Part shown: positions 1 through 9,011 of the stretch, piece by piece | Layout of the letters: each line of letters opens with the position of its first letter | Position numbering within the stretch: the stretch's first letter is position 1 | Origin: Paenibacillus assamensis DSM 18201 | GTDB lineage: Bacteria; Bacillota; Bacilli; Paenibacillales; Paenibacillaceae | Direction of reading: 5' to 3' | Assembly: GCF_000422445.1 (NCBI RefSeq) | Contig: NZ_AULU01000009.1 | Span: forward strand, 248,001-312,000 | DNA length: 64,000 nucleotides | Notes under the pieces: generated by a model | Seen by the model: the letters and a program-made list of their open reading frames with translations, nothing else | Databases searched by the model: none | Told to the model about the DNA's origin: nothing | Position numbers and translations under genes: made by a program

Positions 1-535
1 CATTGTTCACGACCTCCACCGACTCGATCTGTTCAAACAAAAGAGATGTCCGCAGCTGATTGCCCAATCGAATCCACACCCCTTGCGCAGATACGCCAAT
101 TGGGTTGAGCTTCATTGCTCGATAATCGGAGATAAGCCATATCATCATATATACATTGCAAATGGACATAATCCATGCAAATACAGAAGACCATTTTGCA
201 ACAAAGAAATGAACAAGGATACCCTCCAAGATAAGAAGCTTAATGATAAACAAAACCATCGTCAGCCAGCCTGATTCCTTATGTGCTGTATACGACTTCG
301 CATGATCCCGCTCAAAAGAACGTTTACCCCAAGAAAGCAGCGCATAATAATATACCCCCAACTCATACGCAAGATAAGAAGTTACGCCTCTCCTACCAAA
401 CAATGATGCAAGGCGCTCATAAAGTGCTTCCATCGGATGAATACGTGACGTTCTCATGTCAACCTTCCCCATGCCTGCACACCCCTTCATTGGATCATTC
501 AGCAATGCTCCGTTCCTTATAACATAACTAATCAT
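1..535 (-). CDS. Partial multi-pass membrane protein of unknown function (3' end cut by window edge)
   Basis: Reading the minus strand from ATG at 535 gives an open frame of 178 codons that runs off the left edge, so the C-terminus is missing. The start is chosen because AAAGGAG lies 8 nt upstream of it and a second GGGAGG abuts it; in-frame ATGs at 499, 481 (approximate) and 457 are alternatives. After a basic N-terminal part there are at least two hydrophobic segments, one beginning near GWLTMVLFIIK and one near VFAWIMSICNVY, followed by a soluble stretch (MKLNPIGVSAQGVWIRLGN) that resembles the start of a membrane-tethered bacterial PH-like domain. That resemblance is an impression, not a family assignment. 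The gene is divergent from the two-component regulator at 652. Function unknown. Confidence 0.7.
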   Translation of the reverse strand, partial: MISYVIRNGALLNDPMKGCAGMGKVDMRTSRIHPMEALYERLASLFGRRGVTSYLAYELGVYYYALLSWGKRSFERDHAKSYTAHKESGWLTMVLFIIKLLILEGILVHFFVAKWSSVFAWIMSICNVYMMIWLISDYRAMKLNPIGVSAQGVWIRLGNQLRTSLLFEQIESVEVVNN

Positions 536-568
536 ACCTCCCTCTCCTTTCCGTCAGCTTTCATAATT

Positions 569-589
569 CTTACATTAATCTTACATAAG
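569..589 (+). promoter_or_regulatory. Tandem direct repeat, candidate OmpR-type response-regulator site
   Basis: CTTACATTAA (569-578) and CTTACATAAG (580-589) are two near-identical half-sites with an 11-bp period, the usual geometry for OmpR/PhoB-family dimers on one face of the helix. They lie 63 bp before the response regulator, between two divergent genes. Autoregulation is an inference. Confidence 0.4.
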
Positions 590-651
590 AGGAAAAGGGT
601 TCCGAATGAAGAAAATTTACAGTACGCTAAGAGAGAAAGGAGGAGAATGAC

Positions 652-1365
652 ATGTCTCACACCATTTTAATCGTCGATGACGAGCCAGAAATTATCGAGA
701 TGCTGCAATTATTTTTAGAACGGGAGTCCTATACAATTGTCGCGGCAAATGACGGTCAAGAAGCACTGCAACGGCTGCAAGAACATACCATCGATCTGGC
801 CATTGTCGATATTATGATGCCGCGAATGGATGGTCTCCAACTGCTAACAGAGCTGCGCTTGACGAACAAGCTCCCTGTCATTCTTCTATCTGCTAAATGT
901 GAAGACAGCGATAAAATTGTTGGATTAGGTCTAGGCGCTGACGATTTCGTAGCCAAGCCATTCAACCCGCTTGTCGTGCTTGCCCGCGTGCAAGCTCAAC
1001 TGCGTAGAACGTATACATTTAATGAAGAAGAAGTGCTGCCTTCTATGCTGCCTACACGTGTCGGCGAACTAACCCTTGATCATGATTCCTGTTCGTTATT
1101 GAAAAGAGGCAAGCTTATTAATTTAAGCGCAATTGAATATAAACTGCTTCATATGCTGATGAGCGCACCAGGACGAGTGTTTACGAAGAAGCAAATTTTC
1201 GAACAAGTATGGGGCGAGCATTATATGGCTGATGACAATACGATTATGGTCCAAATGAGTCGGTTGCGAGATAAAGTCGAGGATACACCGAGAAATCCGT
1301 TGTATATAAAGACGGTACGCGGGCTTGGTTATCGCTTTGCAAAGCGAGATGAGCTGCATGCGTAA
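652..1365 (+). CDS. OmpR/PhoB-family response regulator
   Basis: 237-residue DNA-binding response regulator. The receiver domain (about residues 4-118) has the acidic pair D9/D10, the phosphoacceptor D53 in VDIMMP, S80 and K102 in AKPF. A C-terminal winged helix (about 135-232) ends with the typical GLGYRF motif. GAAAGGAGG lies 8-9 nt before the ATG. Its last codons overlap the start of the sensor kinase, so the two are translationally coupled and form a cognate pair. Nothing in the window identifies the stimulus. Domain call is secure; target genes are unknown, although the direct repeat just upstream suggests autoregulation. Confidence 0.95.
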   Translation: MSHTILIVDDEPEIIEMLQLFLERESYTIVAANDGQEALQRLQEHTIDLAIVDIMMPRMDGLQLLTELRLTNKLPVILLSAKCEDSDKIVGLGLGADDFVAKPFNPLVVLARVQAQLRRTYTFNEEEVLPSMLPTRVGELTLDHDSCSLLKRGKLINLSAIEYKLLHMLMSAPGRVFTKKQIFEQVWGEHYMADDNTIMVQMSRLRDKVEDTPRNPLYIKTVRGLGYRFAKRDELHA

Positions 1366-2854
1366 ACCGAAAAAGCTGAAAGCCACAAAGCTGTTTAGAC
1401 GACTACTTAGCTATTACATATGGTTCTCGGTTACGATTACTTGTATCGCTGTTCTTGTCTTCGGCATCATCATTATCCGAGCAGTCGGGCCCGTCGAAGA
1501 AGTTTTGTTCCCTAACATACGCGCTGAGGCAATCGTAAAAAGTGATTACACTCATATCAAAGCTTCCTTTATTCAATCTCTCGGTGGCTGGGTAGAAATT
1601 ATAGATTCAAAGCGGCAAGTTATCCATATCATTGGTGAAAAAAAAGCAGGCCCTCTGCAATACGATTCTATACAGTGGCAAAAGCTATTTTATGATAGTA
1701 AGACGAAGCCCTATTATGTATCATCTTCCCCTGTTCCAGGTACGAACGATCAGCTGTTGGCAGTCGTGTTTGTTTCTTCCGAATATGCCATACAGGAGCC
1801 CCTCCTTCACAAAGTGGCAGAGGAAATGAACGAAGATTTTCACATTTCCCTAGTTATTGGACTAGTGCTTCTACTCATTCTATTTATGATCAATCTGTTT
1901 ATTTATGGACGCTTGGCCTCGAAGCGAGTTACTCGGCCCCTCAAGTCCATCTTAGAAGGCCTCCACAGCATTGTAGATGGGCAGTACGACAAGCGACTCC
2001 AGTACTCAGGTGATTATGAGCTGCAGCAGATTCAAGATCATTTTAATACAATGGCAGAGAAATTGGAGCAAGCTGAGCAGATGAAGCACGAAATGGAAGC
2101 GAGCAAACAGCGGATGCTCACTGGTATTTCACATGATTTGCGAACACCAATTACGACGATTCAAGGATATACACAAGCATTGCAAATGGGCCTTATTGAA
2201 ACAGAAGAAAAACGGCAGCAAGTGCTGAGGACGATGCTGCAGAAATCACAACGCGTCTCGGAATTGATCGACGATTTCTTCGAGCTTTCGAAATTGGAAA
2301 GTTCCGATTATCCTTGCGAGCTTGAGCAAACGGACTTATCTGAGTTTATTAGAGAGATCGCAGCTGAATACTATCCCCTATTTGAAGAGCAGGAATTTGT
2401 GTTTAACTATCACATCCCAAGCAAAGTAGTTTCCATCCCTGCAAATAGCAGACTGCTCTATCGAGCGGTATCGAACCTGCTTTCGAATGCGATTCATTAC
2501 AATCCTTCGGGTACAACCGTGTCTATAGTGCTGGATGTCATGCCCCAAGAGGTACTTATTCGCGTCGAGGATAATGGCGTAGGCATTCCAGAAGAGCTGC
2601 GGCCTACTATATTTGATGCCTTTTCGCGAGGTGACCGCGCTCGTAAGAGTGATGGTGGTACAGGATTAGGTCTTACGATCGCAAAGCATATTGTAGAGAA
2701 GCATAATGGAGAAATCAAACTGCAAAGTGTCGTCGGAAAAACGGTATTCGATATATGGCTGCCCATGCAGCAAACGAATCAAACTACACAGACAGTAGTA
2801 GGTAGAAGCATTCGAAGAAAGCAAGTGGAAGATAAGAGTTACCTGAAGCAATGA
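1349..2854 (+). CDS. Membrane sensor histidine kinase, partner of the 652-1365 regulator
   Basis: About 501 residues. Two membrane segments (roughly 25-45 and 175-197) flank an extracellular sensor region of about 130 residues; then HAMP, a dimerisation/phosphoacceptor helix with ISHDLRTP, and an HATPase domain with N box (SNLLSNAIHYNP), G1 (DNGVGIPEE) and G2 (GGTGLGL). It autophosphorylates the His and passes the phosphate to D53 of the adjacent regulator. The ATG at 1349 lies inside the regulator's 3' end (17-nt overlap); ATG 1358 is an alternative. A longer frame from a TTG at 1325 has no ribosome binding site. The sensor domain is not one I recognise. The gene is followed by a hairpin terminator. 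Confidence 0.9.
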   Translation: MSCMRKPKKLKATKLFRRLLSYYIWFSVTITCIAVLVFGIIIIRAVGPVEEVLFPNIRAEAIVKSDYTHIKASFIQSLGGWVEIIDSKRQVIHIIGEKKAGPLQYDSIQWQKLFYDSKTKPYYVSSSPVPGTNDQLLAVVFVSSEYAIQEPLLHKVAEEMNEDFHISLVIGLVLLLILFMINLFIYGRLASKRVTRPLKSILEGLHSIVDGQYDKRLQYSGDYELQQIQDHFNTMAEKLEQAEQMKHEMEASKQRMLTGISHDLRTPITTIQGYTQALQMGLIETEEKRQQVLRTMLQKSQRVSELIDDFFELSKLESSDYPCELEQTDLSEFIREIAAEYYPLFEEQEFVFNYHIPSKVVSIPANSRLLYRAVSNLLSNAIHYNPSGTTVSIVLDVMPQEVLIRVEDNGVGIPEELRPTIFDAFSRGDRARKSDGGTGLGLTIAKHIVEKHNGEIKLQSVVGKTVFDIWLPMQQTNQTTQTVVGRSIRRKQVEDKSYLKQ

Positions 2855-2902
2855 CGTCCCAAAATGTTTACGTTTGAAGCTTCTGTACCATACAAATAAG
2901 CA

Positions 2903-2946
2903 AGCCCTTGATCAACTCTTCTTAGAAGAGAGATCAAGGGCTTTAT
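2903..2946 (+). terminator. Terminator of the two-component operon
   Basis: AGCCCTTGATC (2903-2913) pairs with GATCAAGGGCT (2932-2942), an 11-bp perfect stem followed by a short T-rich tail (TTATT). Confidence 0.8.
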
Positions 2947-3045
2947 TCGTATAGGCACACCCCTAATCACTTTTCTAGCAAGTAAAATCAGGGTATTGTG
3001 CAGCATTTTATTTTAGAAGGATACTACGCTAAATATTTGCTAATA

Positions 3046-4467
3046 CTAGCGATTGCGTCTTGCTAGCATTGGCAAAATAAGACCAAGACCAAGCAAAGCA
3101 AACGGCGTTATGACGTTCAGGCCGAATTGGAAGTACCACTCGCTCGTAAACATAGGTACTTTCGGGAACATCCCCATTAAGCACGCGAATGCCGTAAACA
3201 CGAAGCACCACAATCCAATGGCGAAGCCAACTTTATTATTTTTCACAAACTTATAATCGGAAATAAACCTATCAGACAGCTTCATCAATGCCATGAACGC
3301 CAAGAAGACGAACAAGTAACGAAGCGGCATCACGATAGAATTCAAATCTAGCAGCCAGTTGAACAGTGTATTCATGTTACCGATACCGAATGCTGGCACC
3401 ATAATAAGTATACCAACTAGCACCGCTGTCATAATGTAGCCATTCACCGGTGTACCACGCTTATTCGTCTTAAGTAACGAACGGGGTACATAACGGTCAT
3501 CCGAGTCAGAAAGCAACACTTTAAGTGGTGCATCGATGGAAAATGCCAAAGCAGAGATTTGTGCCAATGTATTTGCCAATGCATACATAATCATTAGTAC
3601 ATTGCCGATTCCATAGTATTCCCCGAGAATTTGGAATGCATAGTATTGACCATTCATTTTCAGATCATCTGGGATATTATTCGAGTCGAACATCATACCC
3701 ATAGCAAATGAGCCGAGAAGCGCACATACCGCGACCATAATCGCCAATACGAGCATACCGCGCGGAAATTCCTTCGTTGGGTTATGCGTATTATTTACAT
3801 AAGGAGATATTTTCTCCGCTCCACCTACTGCAAACACGAGCATAGACAATGTCGTGAAGTAAGCAAAGTTGAACTCTGGAATAAAGGATGATACTGACAT
3901 ATCTGCGGTCGCGACTTGAACCCCTGTCAGCATAGGTGCTGTAACAGCAAGTGCAATGTACAAGAGAGACATGACAAAGACCGAAATACCTGCAATCGTA
4001 CCGATACGCTTCAAGGAAGAGATACCCCGAGAAGCAATCCATAAGAAGAACAAGAAGATAAGCAAGGTAATCGTCTGCAAAGCTACTGGAGAGAACTCTT
4101 TTACTAGTGTTCCTTCTCCTGTTGCAGCCCAACCTAACGCAATGACAATTGCTTGTGGCTTCTGAGCCAAATAAGGAATGTGTACAACCCAATAGGTCCA
4201 TGCTGCGAAATAAGCAAGGTTAGCCCCCATCGTTTCTTTAATCCAGCTGCTAACGCCGCCTTTACCATCCTTGAATGTAGAACCAAGCTGTCCAACCATT
4301 AGCGCATAAGGTATAAAATATAACGCGATAATGAGAATCCACGAGGTGATGACACTTAAGCCTTGGTTCGCATAGTTATTCACGACATTACCGAATCCCC
4401 ATACGGACACGAAGGCCATGAGCGCGATGTTATGCCATCGCAACTTTCTTGCTTCATTGTCAATCAT
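3046..4467 (-). CDS. APC-superfamily amino-acid permease (YjeM/GadC-like)
   Basis: 473 residues, almost wholly hydrophobic, with about 12 predicted membrane helices. The N-terminal stretch VSVWGFGNVVNNYANQ followed by a hydrophobic helix and GKGGVSSWI resembles the first helices and the glycine-rich EGGIYSW-like loop of glutamate/GABA-type APC transporters such as YjeM. It probably imports or exchanges an amino acid across the cytoplasmic membrane; the substrate cannot be read from sequence. AAAGGGAG sits 11 nt before the ATG. Monocistronic: it converges on the two-component operon and diverges from the heme monooxygenase, with 353 bp between the starts. Confidence 0.8.
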   Translation of the reverse strand: MIDNEARKLRWHNIALMAFVSVWGFGNVVNNYANQGLSVITSWILIIALYFIPYALMVGQLGSTFKDGKGGVSSWIKETMGANLAYFAAWTYWVVHIPYLAQKPQAIVIALGWAATGEGTLVKEFSPVALQTITLLIFLFFLWIASRGISSLKRIGTIAGISVFVMSLLYIALAVTAPMLTGVQVATADMSVSSFIPEFNFAYFTTLSMLVFAVGGAEKISPYVNNTHNPTKEFPRGMLVLAIMVAVCALLGSFAMGMMFDSNNIPDDLKMNGQYYAFQILGEYYGIGNVLMIMYALANTLAQISALAFSIDAPLKVLLSDSDDRYVPRSLLKTNKRGTPVNGYIMTAVLVGILIMVPAFGIGNMNTLFNWLLDLNSIVMPLRYLFVFLAFMALMKLSDRFISDYKFVKNNKVGFAIGLWCFVFTAFACLMGMFPKVPMFTSEWYFQFGLNVITPFALLGLGLILPMLARRNR

Positions 4468-4753
4468 TGATGTCCAAGCTCCCTTTCCATCTGTTAATCT
4501 ACGTTGTTATTTGGTTTGGCATGTCCTGTACGCATGTCGAATGACACTGTACCTATTTGTACAGCGTTGTTGTCCATTCATCATTTCATACATTTTCAAA
4601 AATTGATGTATAGAATTACATATACAAGTTGTGCCTTTCTCAGTATACTCCTACCTTTTCAACAACCCTAGCGGAAATAGTATCCTCTTATTGGCATTTT
4701 AAGGTGGTAGATGGTATAACTCATACTGATTGAGATACGGCTATCTATCACTC

Positions 4754-4782
4754 TTGTAATTGATAATTATTATCAATATAAT
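4754..4782 (+). promoter_or_regulatory. Sigma-A promoter with a Fur box in its spacer
   Basis: TTGTAA (-35, 4754-4759) and TATAAT (-10, 4777-4782) are separated by exactly 17 bp. The spacer contains TGATAATTATTATCA (4761-4775), a perfect 7-1-7 inverted repeat matching the Bacillus Fur minimal box. Iron-loaded Fur would block RNA polymerase directly. The rest of the 4468-4820 gap holds a small inverted repeat CTGTAC-N6-GTACAG (4547-4564) and no gene. Confidence 0.9.
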
Positions 4783-4820
4783 AGGTATATGTTGTCATTA
4801 TAACCGGGGAGTGTGTACTT

Positions 4821-5162
4821 ATGTTCATCGAGACGAAGACGATCGTTGTAAAAGAAGGCTTTTCCCAGCAAATTGTAGACCATTTTACAGGACCGGGCAT
4901 TATCGAGCATTCTCCTGGATTTATCGATCTTAGCGTTCTCGTTAAGCGGGTTCGTCGTGGTGACGAAGAAGTTATCGTTCTAATCCGTTGGGAGTCTGAA
5001 GCTGCATGGAAAGGCTGGGAGACGAGCGAAGCTCATATCGAAGGACATCGTCAAAGCCGTGGCAAACCGAAGCCCGACTATGTAATCAGCTCTGCACACG
5101 CAACCTATGATGTGAAGTCCTCCAAAGGCCCTGCGGTAGAAACAGCTGCGGTTGAGCATTAA
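4821..5162 (+). CDS. hmoA: Heme-degrading monooxygenase, IsdG/HmoA family
   Basis: 113-residue single-domain protein of the dimeric alpha+beta barrel ABM fold. It starts with the conserved MFIETKTIVVKEGF strand/loop and carries RWESEAAWKGWETSEAHIEGHR, which contains the W and H positions typical of IsdG-type enzymes (the C-proximal His being the likely heme ligand). These enzymes open the heme ring to release iron in the cytosol. GGGGAG lies about 10 nt before the ATG. The Fur box in its promoter supports an iron-acquisition role. A second paralogue of the same fold lies at 61709-62017. The exact orthology (HmoA versus another IsdG-like enzyme) is less certain than the family. Confidence 0.88.
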   Translation: MFIETKTIVVKEGFSQQIVDHFTGPGIIEHSPGFIDLSVLVKRVRRGDEEVIVLIRWESEAAWKGWETSEAHIEGHRQSRGKPKPDYVISSAHATYDVKSSKGPAVETAAVEH

Positions 5163-5220
5163 TGTTTGACTAGTTGTTTGTTCGAATGCAGATGAACATA
5201 GAAACGTTTCATAGGTTAGA

Positions 5221-5305
5221 GAGGCTGCTCCTATGAGGCACGGTACTTTTAGAAGGTTAGCGTATACTACCTTTCAAATTACTGTGCCCTATAAGAGACA
5301 GCCTC
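5221..5305. repeat. 85-bp imperfect inverted repeat with an inner hairpin
   Basis: Arms GAGGCTG...GGCACGGTA (5221-5245) and TACTGTGCC...CAGCCTC (5280-5305) are complementary over about 25 bp with a few mismatches; between them AAGGT/ACCTT forms a second small stem. On the plus strand it is followed by TTT and lies 58 bp after hmoA, so it may act as its terminator, but the length and layered design also fit a small palindromic mobile repeat. Confidence 0.6.
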
Positions 5306-5449
5306 TTTCCGTGTATATTGCTCATATGATATTGGGTGGAAACAGATACAGATAAAAATGGAGTCAATTTTCGCTAACAGCGCTGACAAATCTGACAAAG
5401 CTAGCTGAGCTGACACAATTACACGCATGAGTATCCACCTTTTATATTA

Positions 5450-5626
5450 GGACAATTATGCAGTTATTTAATCTAAAAATAGGCTTATTTGAGCGTTTAT
5501 CGTCAAAAATGCATTTATTTCTGTCTCTTTACCCCTCTAGAGTGCCTAATCGAGAAAATAAATGCAGTTTTGTCCTTATCTAACGTGAAATGATGGTTTC
5601 GACTGAAAATAACTGCCATTTTGTCC
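5450..5626. repeat. Four copies of a degenerate ~23-bp motif arranged as nested inverted repeats
   Basis: Motif consensus is roughly GGACAAAAnTGCAnTTATTT. Copies A (5450-5473) and B (5504-5525) are on the plus strand, copies C (5552-5575) and D (5603-5626) on the minus strand, so A can pair with D and B with C. Even the segments between the copies are partly complementary. The 514-bp gap 5163-5676 holds this and the 5221-5305 repeat, and no gene. Confidence 0.6.
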
Positions 5627-5676
5627 AAGTCATCATGTTATATGCACCTTAGTGATTGAACTGGTGAACGTCATAA

Positions 5677-6960
5677 CTATTGTGGTGGTGCCAAGTAAGC
5701 CACCCCATTCATATAAGGGCGCAAAGCATGTGGAATGTGTATGCCTCCATCCTCATCCTGATGATTCTCTACCAGCGGAATCAAGATACGTGGCGTAGCG
5801 ACCGCCGTATTGTTCAACGTATAGGCATATCGCAGCCGTCCCTCCGTATCTCGGTAGCGAATACCCGACCGCCTCGCTTGGAAGTCCAGCAAATTCGACG
5901 ACGAATGTGTCTCTCCATATGCCTGTCGACTTGGCATCCACGTCTCAATATCAAACTGTTTGTACGTCTTCTGCGACATGTCCCCCGTGCAAACTGCCAT
6001 CATCCGATAAGGAAGCTCTAACCGCTGCAAGATTGCCTCCGCATGCGCAGTAATCTCCTGATGCAACTGCTCTGCCAACGCCTGATCGGCCTCACAAATA
6101 ACAACCTGTTCCACTTTGGCGAATTGGTGCACTCGATATAGACCGTGCACATCCTTACCTGCCGAGCCTACTTCACTGCGGAAACAAGTCGACACAGCTG
6201 CCAATCGAATTGGCGTACTCACATCTACCATTTCATTGCTGTAGTAAGCAACAAGTGGCACCTCCGACGTACCCACTAACCACTGATCCTCGTCTACAAT
6301 CGCATACGACTGGTCTTGCCCTGTGGGGAAGAAGCCTGTGTTCATCATTGCAGCTGTTCGTGCCATAAGCGGAACTTCCAGCGGTGTAAAGCCGCGCTCC
6401 ATAAGCAGATCAAGTGCTAGCTGCTGGACCGCACGATGCAGCAGAACACCTGCCCCTTTTAAATAATAATGACGAGTGCCCGCTGTCTTAACCCCTCGTG
6501 GAATGTCAATCATATCGTGCAGTTCACCAAGTTCGATATGGTCTCGCAGCTTGAACGTTGGAGCTGCTGGCTGTCCTACCCGCTTCATCTCCACATTGTC
6601 CGCCTCCGAGCTCCCTCGGGGTGTATCAGGGGATACGATATTGGGGACAAGCATCATCCCCTGATCTAACACAAGCCTCACCTGGGCAAGCTGCTCCTCC
6701 AATGCCGATAAACGATCATTCATCGCTCTCACATGCTGCTTCAACAGCTCGACTTGTGTATAATCCCCACCTTGAACAAGTACACCGATCTGTTTCGACT
6801 GTTCGTTGCGCTGCTGGCGCAGCACCTCCACCTGCTGCAGTAATTCCCGCCTTTGTACATTCAAGCCCAGCAACTGGGCAATATCAATATTTATTCCTTT
6901 CAGCTCAGCTACTTGCTGCACCTCATTCGCATTCATCCGTAACCATTGCAGATCCAACAT
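5677..6960 (-). CDS. serS: Seryl-tRNA synthetase (divergent motif 3)
   Basis: 427 residues, the usual bacterial SerRS length. It charges tRNA-Ser with serine. An N-terminal coiled-coil tRNA-binding arm (about residues 30-100, RRELLQQVEVLRQQRNEQ) precedes a class II core with motif 2 (CFRSEVGSAGKDVHGLYRVHQF) and motif 3 ending in RPYMNG. Start MLDLQWLR at 6960 is the conserved SerRS N-terminus, with GAAGGAG 11 nt upstream; 13 extra in-frame codons further up are not expected. Motif 3 reads TLNNTAVATPR where Bacillus and E. coli enzymes have TLNGSGLAxGR, and ISSCSN is replaced by THSSSN. That suggests a second-type or duplicate SerRS. A T-box leader controls it. Confidence 0.92.
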   Translation of the reverse strand: MLDLQWLRMNANEVQQVAELKGINIDIAQLLGLNVQRRELLQQVEVLRQQRNEQSKQIGVLVQGGDYTQVELLKQHVRAMNDRLSALEEQLAQVRLVLDQGMMLVPNIVSPDTPRGSSEADNVEMKRVGQPAAPTFKLRDHIELGELHDMIDIPRGVKTAGTRHYYLKGAGVLLHRAVQQLALDLLMERGFTPLEVPLMARTAAMMNTGFFPTGQDQSYAIVDEDQWLVGTSEVPLVAYYSNEMVDVSTPIRLAAVSTCFRSEVGSAGKDVHGLYRVHQFAKVEQVVICEADQALAEQLHQEITAHAEAILQRLELPYRMMAVCTGDMSQKTYKQFDIETWMPSRQAYGETHSSSNLLDFQARRSGIRYRDTEGRLRYAYTLNNTAVATPRILIPLVENHQDEDGGIHIPHALRPYMNGVAYLAPPQ

Positions 6961-6993
6961 ACCACCGCACACTCCTTCTCTTGTTGTGTAAAA

Positions 6994-7208
6994 AGACAAA
7001 AAGAGCCCTCATCCGTATGGGACGAGGAGCTCTCTGCTCGCGGTGCCACCCAACTTGATCGAACTTGTTACCGTTCGATCCTCTTTGGTTCCGCGATAAC
7101 GGGCGGGCCCGGTTAACTTAGGGGAATGCTGTACGCTACAGGTCAGCTCCCTTAACGAAAACGCCTCCGAGTTGGATGCTCTTCACTGGCGAATGGTCGT
7201 GTTTATTT
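6994..7208 (-). ncRNA. T-box leader (tRNA-Ser sensing) of serS
   Basis: On the minus strand GGGTGGCACCGCGAGC (7051-7036) is the universal T-box antiterminator bulge sequence. It is preceded by a stem GATCGAAC/GTTCGATC (stem III) and followed by the competing terminator: GAGCTCCTCGTCC (7032-7020) pairs with GGATGAGGGCTC (7013-7003) and is followed by five Ts. Uncharged tRNA-Ser would stabilise the antiterminator and switch serS on. I could not assign the specifier codon with confidence. Confidence 0.93.
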
Positions 7209-7214
7209 TGAGTG

Positions 7215-7244
7215 ATTATAGCAGATTTGCTTCAGACAAATCAA
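7215..7244 (-). promoter_or_regulatory. Promoter of the T-box/serS transcript
   Basis: Minus-strand TTGATT (7244-7239), 18-bp spacer, TATAAT (7220-7215); the predicted start a few bases on coincides with the 5' end of the T-box leader. Confidence 0.75.
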
Positions 7245-7250
7245 GTGTGT

Positions 7251-9008
7251 CTAGAGCTTGAATTTTTGCATTTCGGCATTCATATCTTTCATCTTACTGC
7301 CCAGCCAAGCAGCTGTACTTGCCATTTCCTCCACACTTGCCAGCTGCTCTTCCGAAGAAGCTGCGATACTTTGAGCGTTATCGGCTGCGTCTTTCGCAAT
7401 CGCGGCCAAGCCATTCATCGAAGCAGATATTTGCTCGGTACCAGCCGACATTTCTTCTGAAGCCGCTGATACTTCTTCAATATGCTCTGCAACACGTTGT
7501 ACCGCTTCGTGAAGGCTCTGGAACTGCTTACCTGCATCTCGTGCAATTTTGGTGCCCATTTGTGTTTCTTCCGCGCTGCGCTCCATGGTCACCGATAACT
7601 TTTTAGTTCGAATGATAATCGATTGGAGTTGTTCGCCAATTTGTTCAGCAGCGTGACCTGTTTGTTCCGCAAGCTTCCGTACCTCTTGTGCAACAACAGC
7701 AAAGCCCTTGCCGTGATCACCTGCTCGCGCAGCTTCAATAGAAGCATTCAAGGCAAGCAAGTTCGTCTGCCCTGCAATTTGCTGAATCGACGACACAATA
7801 GCTTCAATTTGCTGCGATTGCCCAGCTAATTGATTCGCTTGCTCCGACGACTGCTGCGCGGCATCTTGAATACGATTCATCTGTTCAATCGTCTGCTTAA
7901 TCATGCCGCTGCCTTGCTCCACTGTCGCTGAAGCATCACTGCTCATTTCCGACACGATTAGCGCTGATTCTGCAATTCGTTGAATCCCGATTGATACTTC
8001 TTCCATCGCGACCTTACTATCTTCAACCGTCGCCAAATGTGTATTCGAACCTGACGCCACTTCCTCCACCGCTGCCGCAACATGTTGAGCAGATTGAGCA
8101 TTTTGATCAGAGATAATTGCCAACTGCTCAGCAGATGCCGTAACTTGTTCGGTTGTCTCTCTTACGTCAGCCGTAATTTTCCGTAAAGCCTGAACCATTT
8201 GATTAAAGGATTGTGCGAGTTGACCAATTTCATCTTTGGATGTATTCGATATGGATACTGTGAGATCACCCTGTGCTGCTTCTTGTGAAATTTCAGTCAG
8301 CTTCTTAAGCGGTGCTACTGTACGGCGAATCAACAAAATCATGACCGCCATAATACCCAAGCCCGTAGCTACACCTACGCCTGCTGTCTTCCATAAAATA
8401 GTGTCTAGCTCGGCATCTATCGTGTCATAATTGAAATCGACCGCAAACAAGGCCACCACTTCTTGCTGCTCATTACGAAGCGCCGTCATCGTCGTAATCC
8501 ATTGACCGCCTAGATCCTGATACACATCGCTAATCGCCAATCCTTCGCGCAGCAGATCATCCTCCGTTTGCATCCATTCCTCTGGAAGGATGTATAGTTG
8601 CCCTGGTTGAACACCACTGTCTTTAATAAATTCAGTATTGGCATGAAGCAGACGCTTGTACGTCTTGCCATCTTGGTGCTCATCCTCTGGAAGCAGCAAG
8701 TAGCTATTGCTAATGAAACCGTCTCGGACCATACTATTGAGGCTTTCGCTAATCCACACAATACCCTCGTCTTTCAAATATTGTTCGGGTGTAAGCTTGT
8801 TCATCTTAGCTTCTGCGCTAATGATTCCCTCTAATTCAACTTCTACTTGCTTCGTTAATGTCTTATGTAATTCCGTAAGCTCGTTATAGTAAATCCCTTT
8901 TTCCGCTACATAACTATAGCCAGTAAGAATACCAGTAAGCGTAACAATAAGGATAAAAATACTTAACGCAGACTTCACCACGATACTTTTGGAAATAAAG
9001 CCTCGCAT
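7251..9008 (-). CDS. Methyl-accepting chemotaxis protein
   Basis: 585 residues. A short cytoplasmic tail and a first membrane helix ([19 protein letters not shown]) precede a periplasm-side sensor domain of about 165 residues, a second helix ([20 protein letters not shown]), HAMP ([23 protein letters not shown] region) and a long coiled-coil signalling domain with the near-invariant hairpin tip region [47 protein letters not shown]. It would pass ligand signals to CheA/CheW; no che genes are in the window. ATG 9008 has GGAGG 7 nt upstream; the adjacent ATG at 9011 has only 4 nt. It lies 42 bp before the serS promoter; the ligand is unknown. Confidence 0.95.
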   Translation of the reverse strand: MRGFISKSIVVKSALSIFILIVTLTGILTGYSYVAEKGIYYNELTELHKTLTKQVEVELEGIISAEAKMNKLTPEQYLKDEGIVWISESLNSMVRDGFISNSYLLLPEDEHQDGKTYKRLLHANTEFIKDSGVQPGQLYILPEEWMQTEDDLLREGLAISDVYQDLGGQWITTMTALRNEQQEVVALFAVDFNYDTIDAELDTILWKTAGVGVATGLGIMAVMILLIRRTVAPLKKLTEISQEAAQGDLTVSISNTSKDEIGQLAQSFNQMVQALRKITADVRETTEQVTASAEQLAIISDQNAQSAQHVAAAVEEVASGSNTHLATVEDSKVAMEEVSIGIQRIAESALIVSEMSSDASATVEQGSGMIKQTIEQMNRIQDAAQQSSEQANQLAGQSQQIEAIVSSIQQIAGQTNLLALNASIEAARAGDHGKGFAVVAQEVRKLAEQTGHAAEQIGEQLQSIIIRTKKLSVTMERSAEETQMGTKIARDAGKQFQSLHEAVQRVAEHIEEVSAASEEMSAGTEQISASMNGLAAIAKDAADNAQSIAASSEEQLASVEEMASTAAWLGSKMKDMNAEMQKFKL

Positions 9009-9011
9009 CAT

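Noticed and set aside
83-522. Two plus-strand ORFs (63 and 79 codons) near the left edge
   Set aside because: They lie antisense to a longer minus-strand frame with a good ribosome binding site and membrane-protein character; neither has its own binding site.
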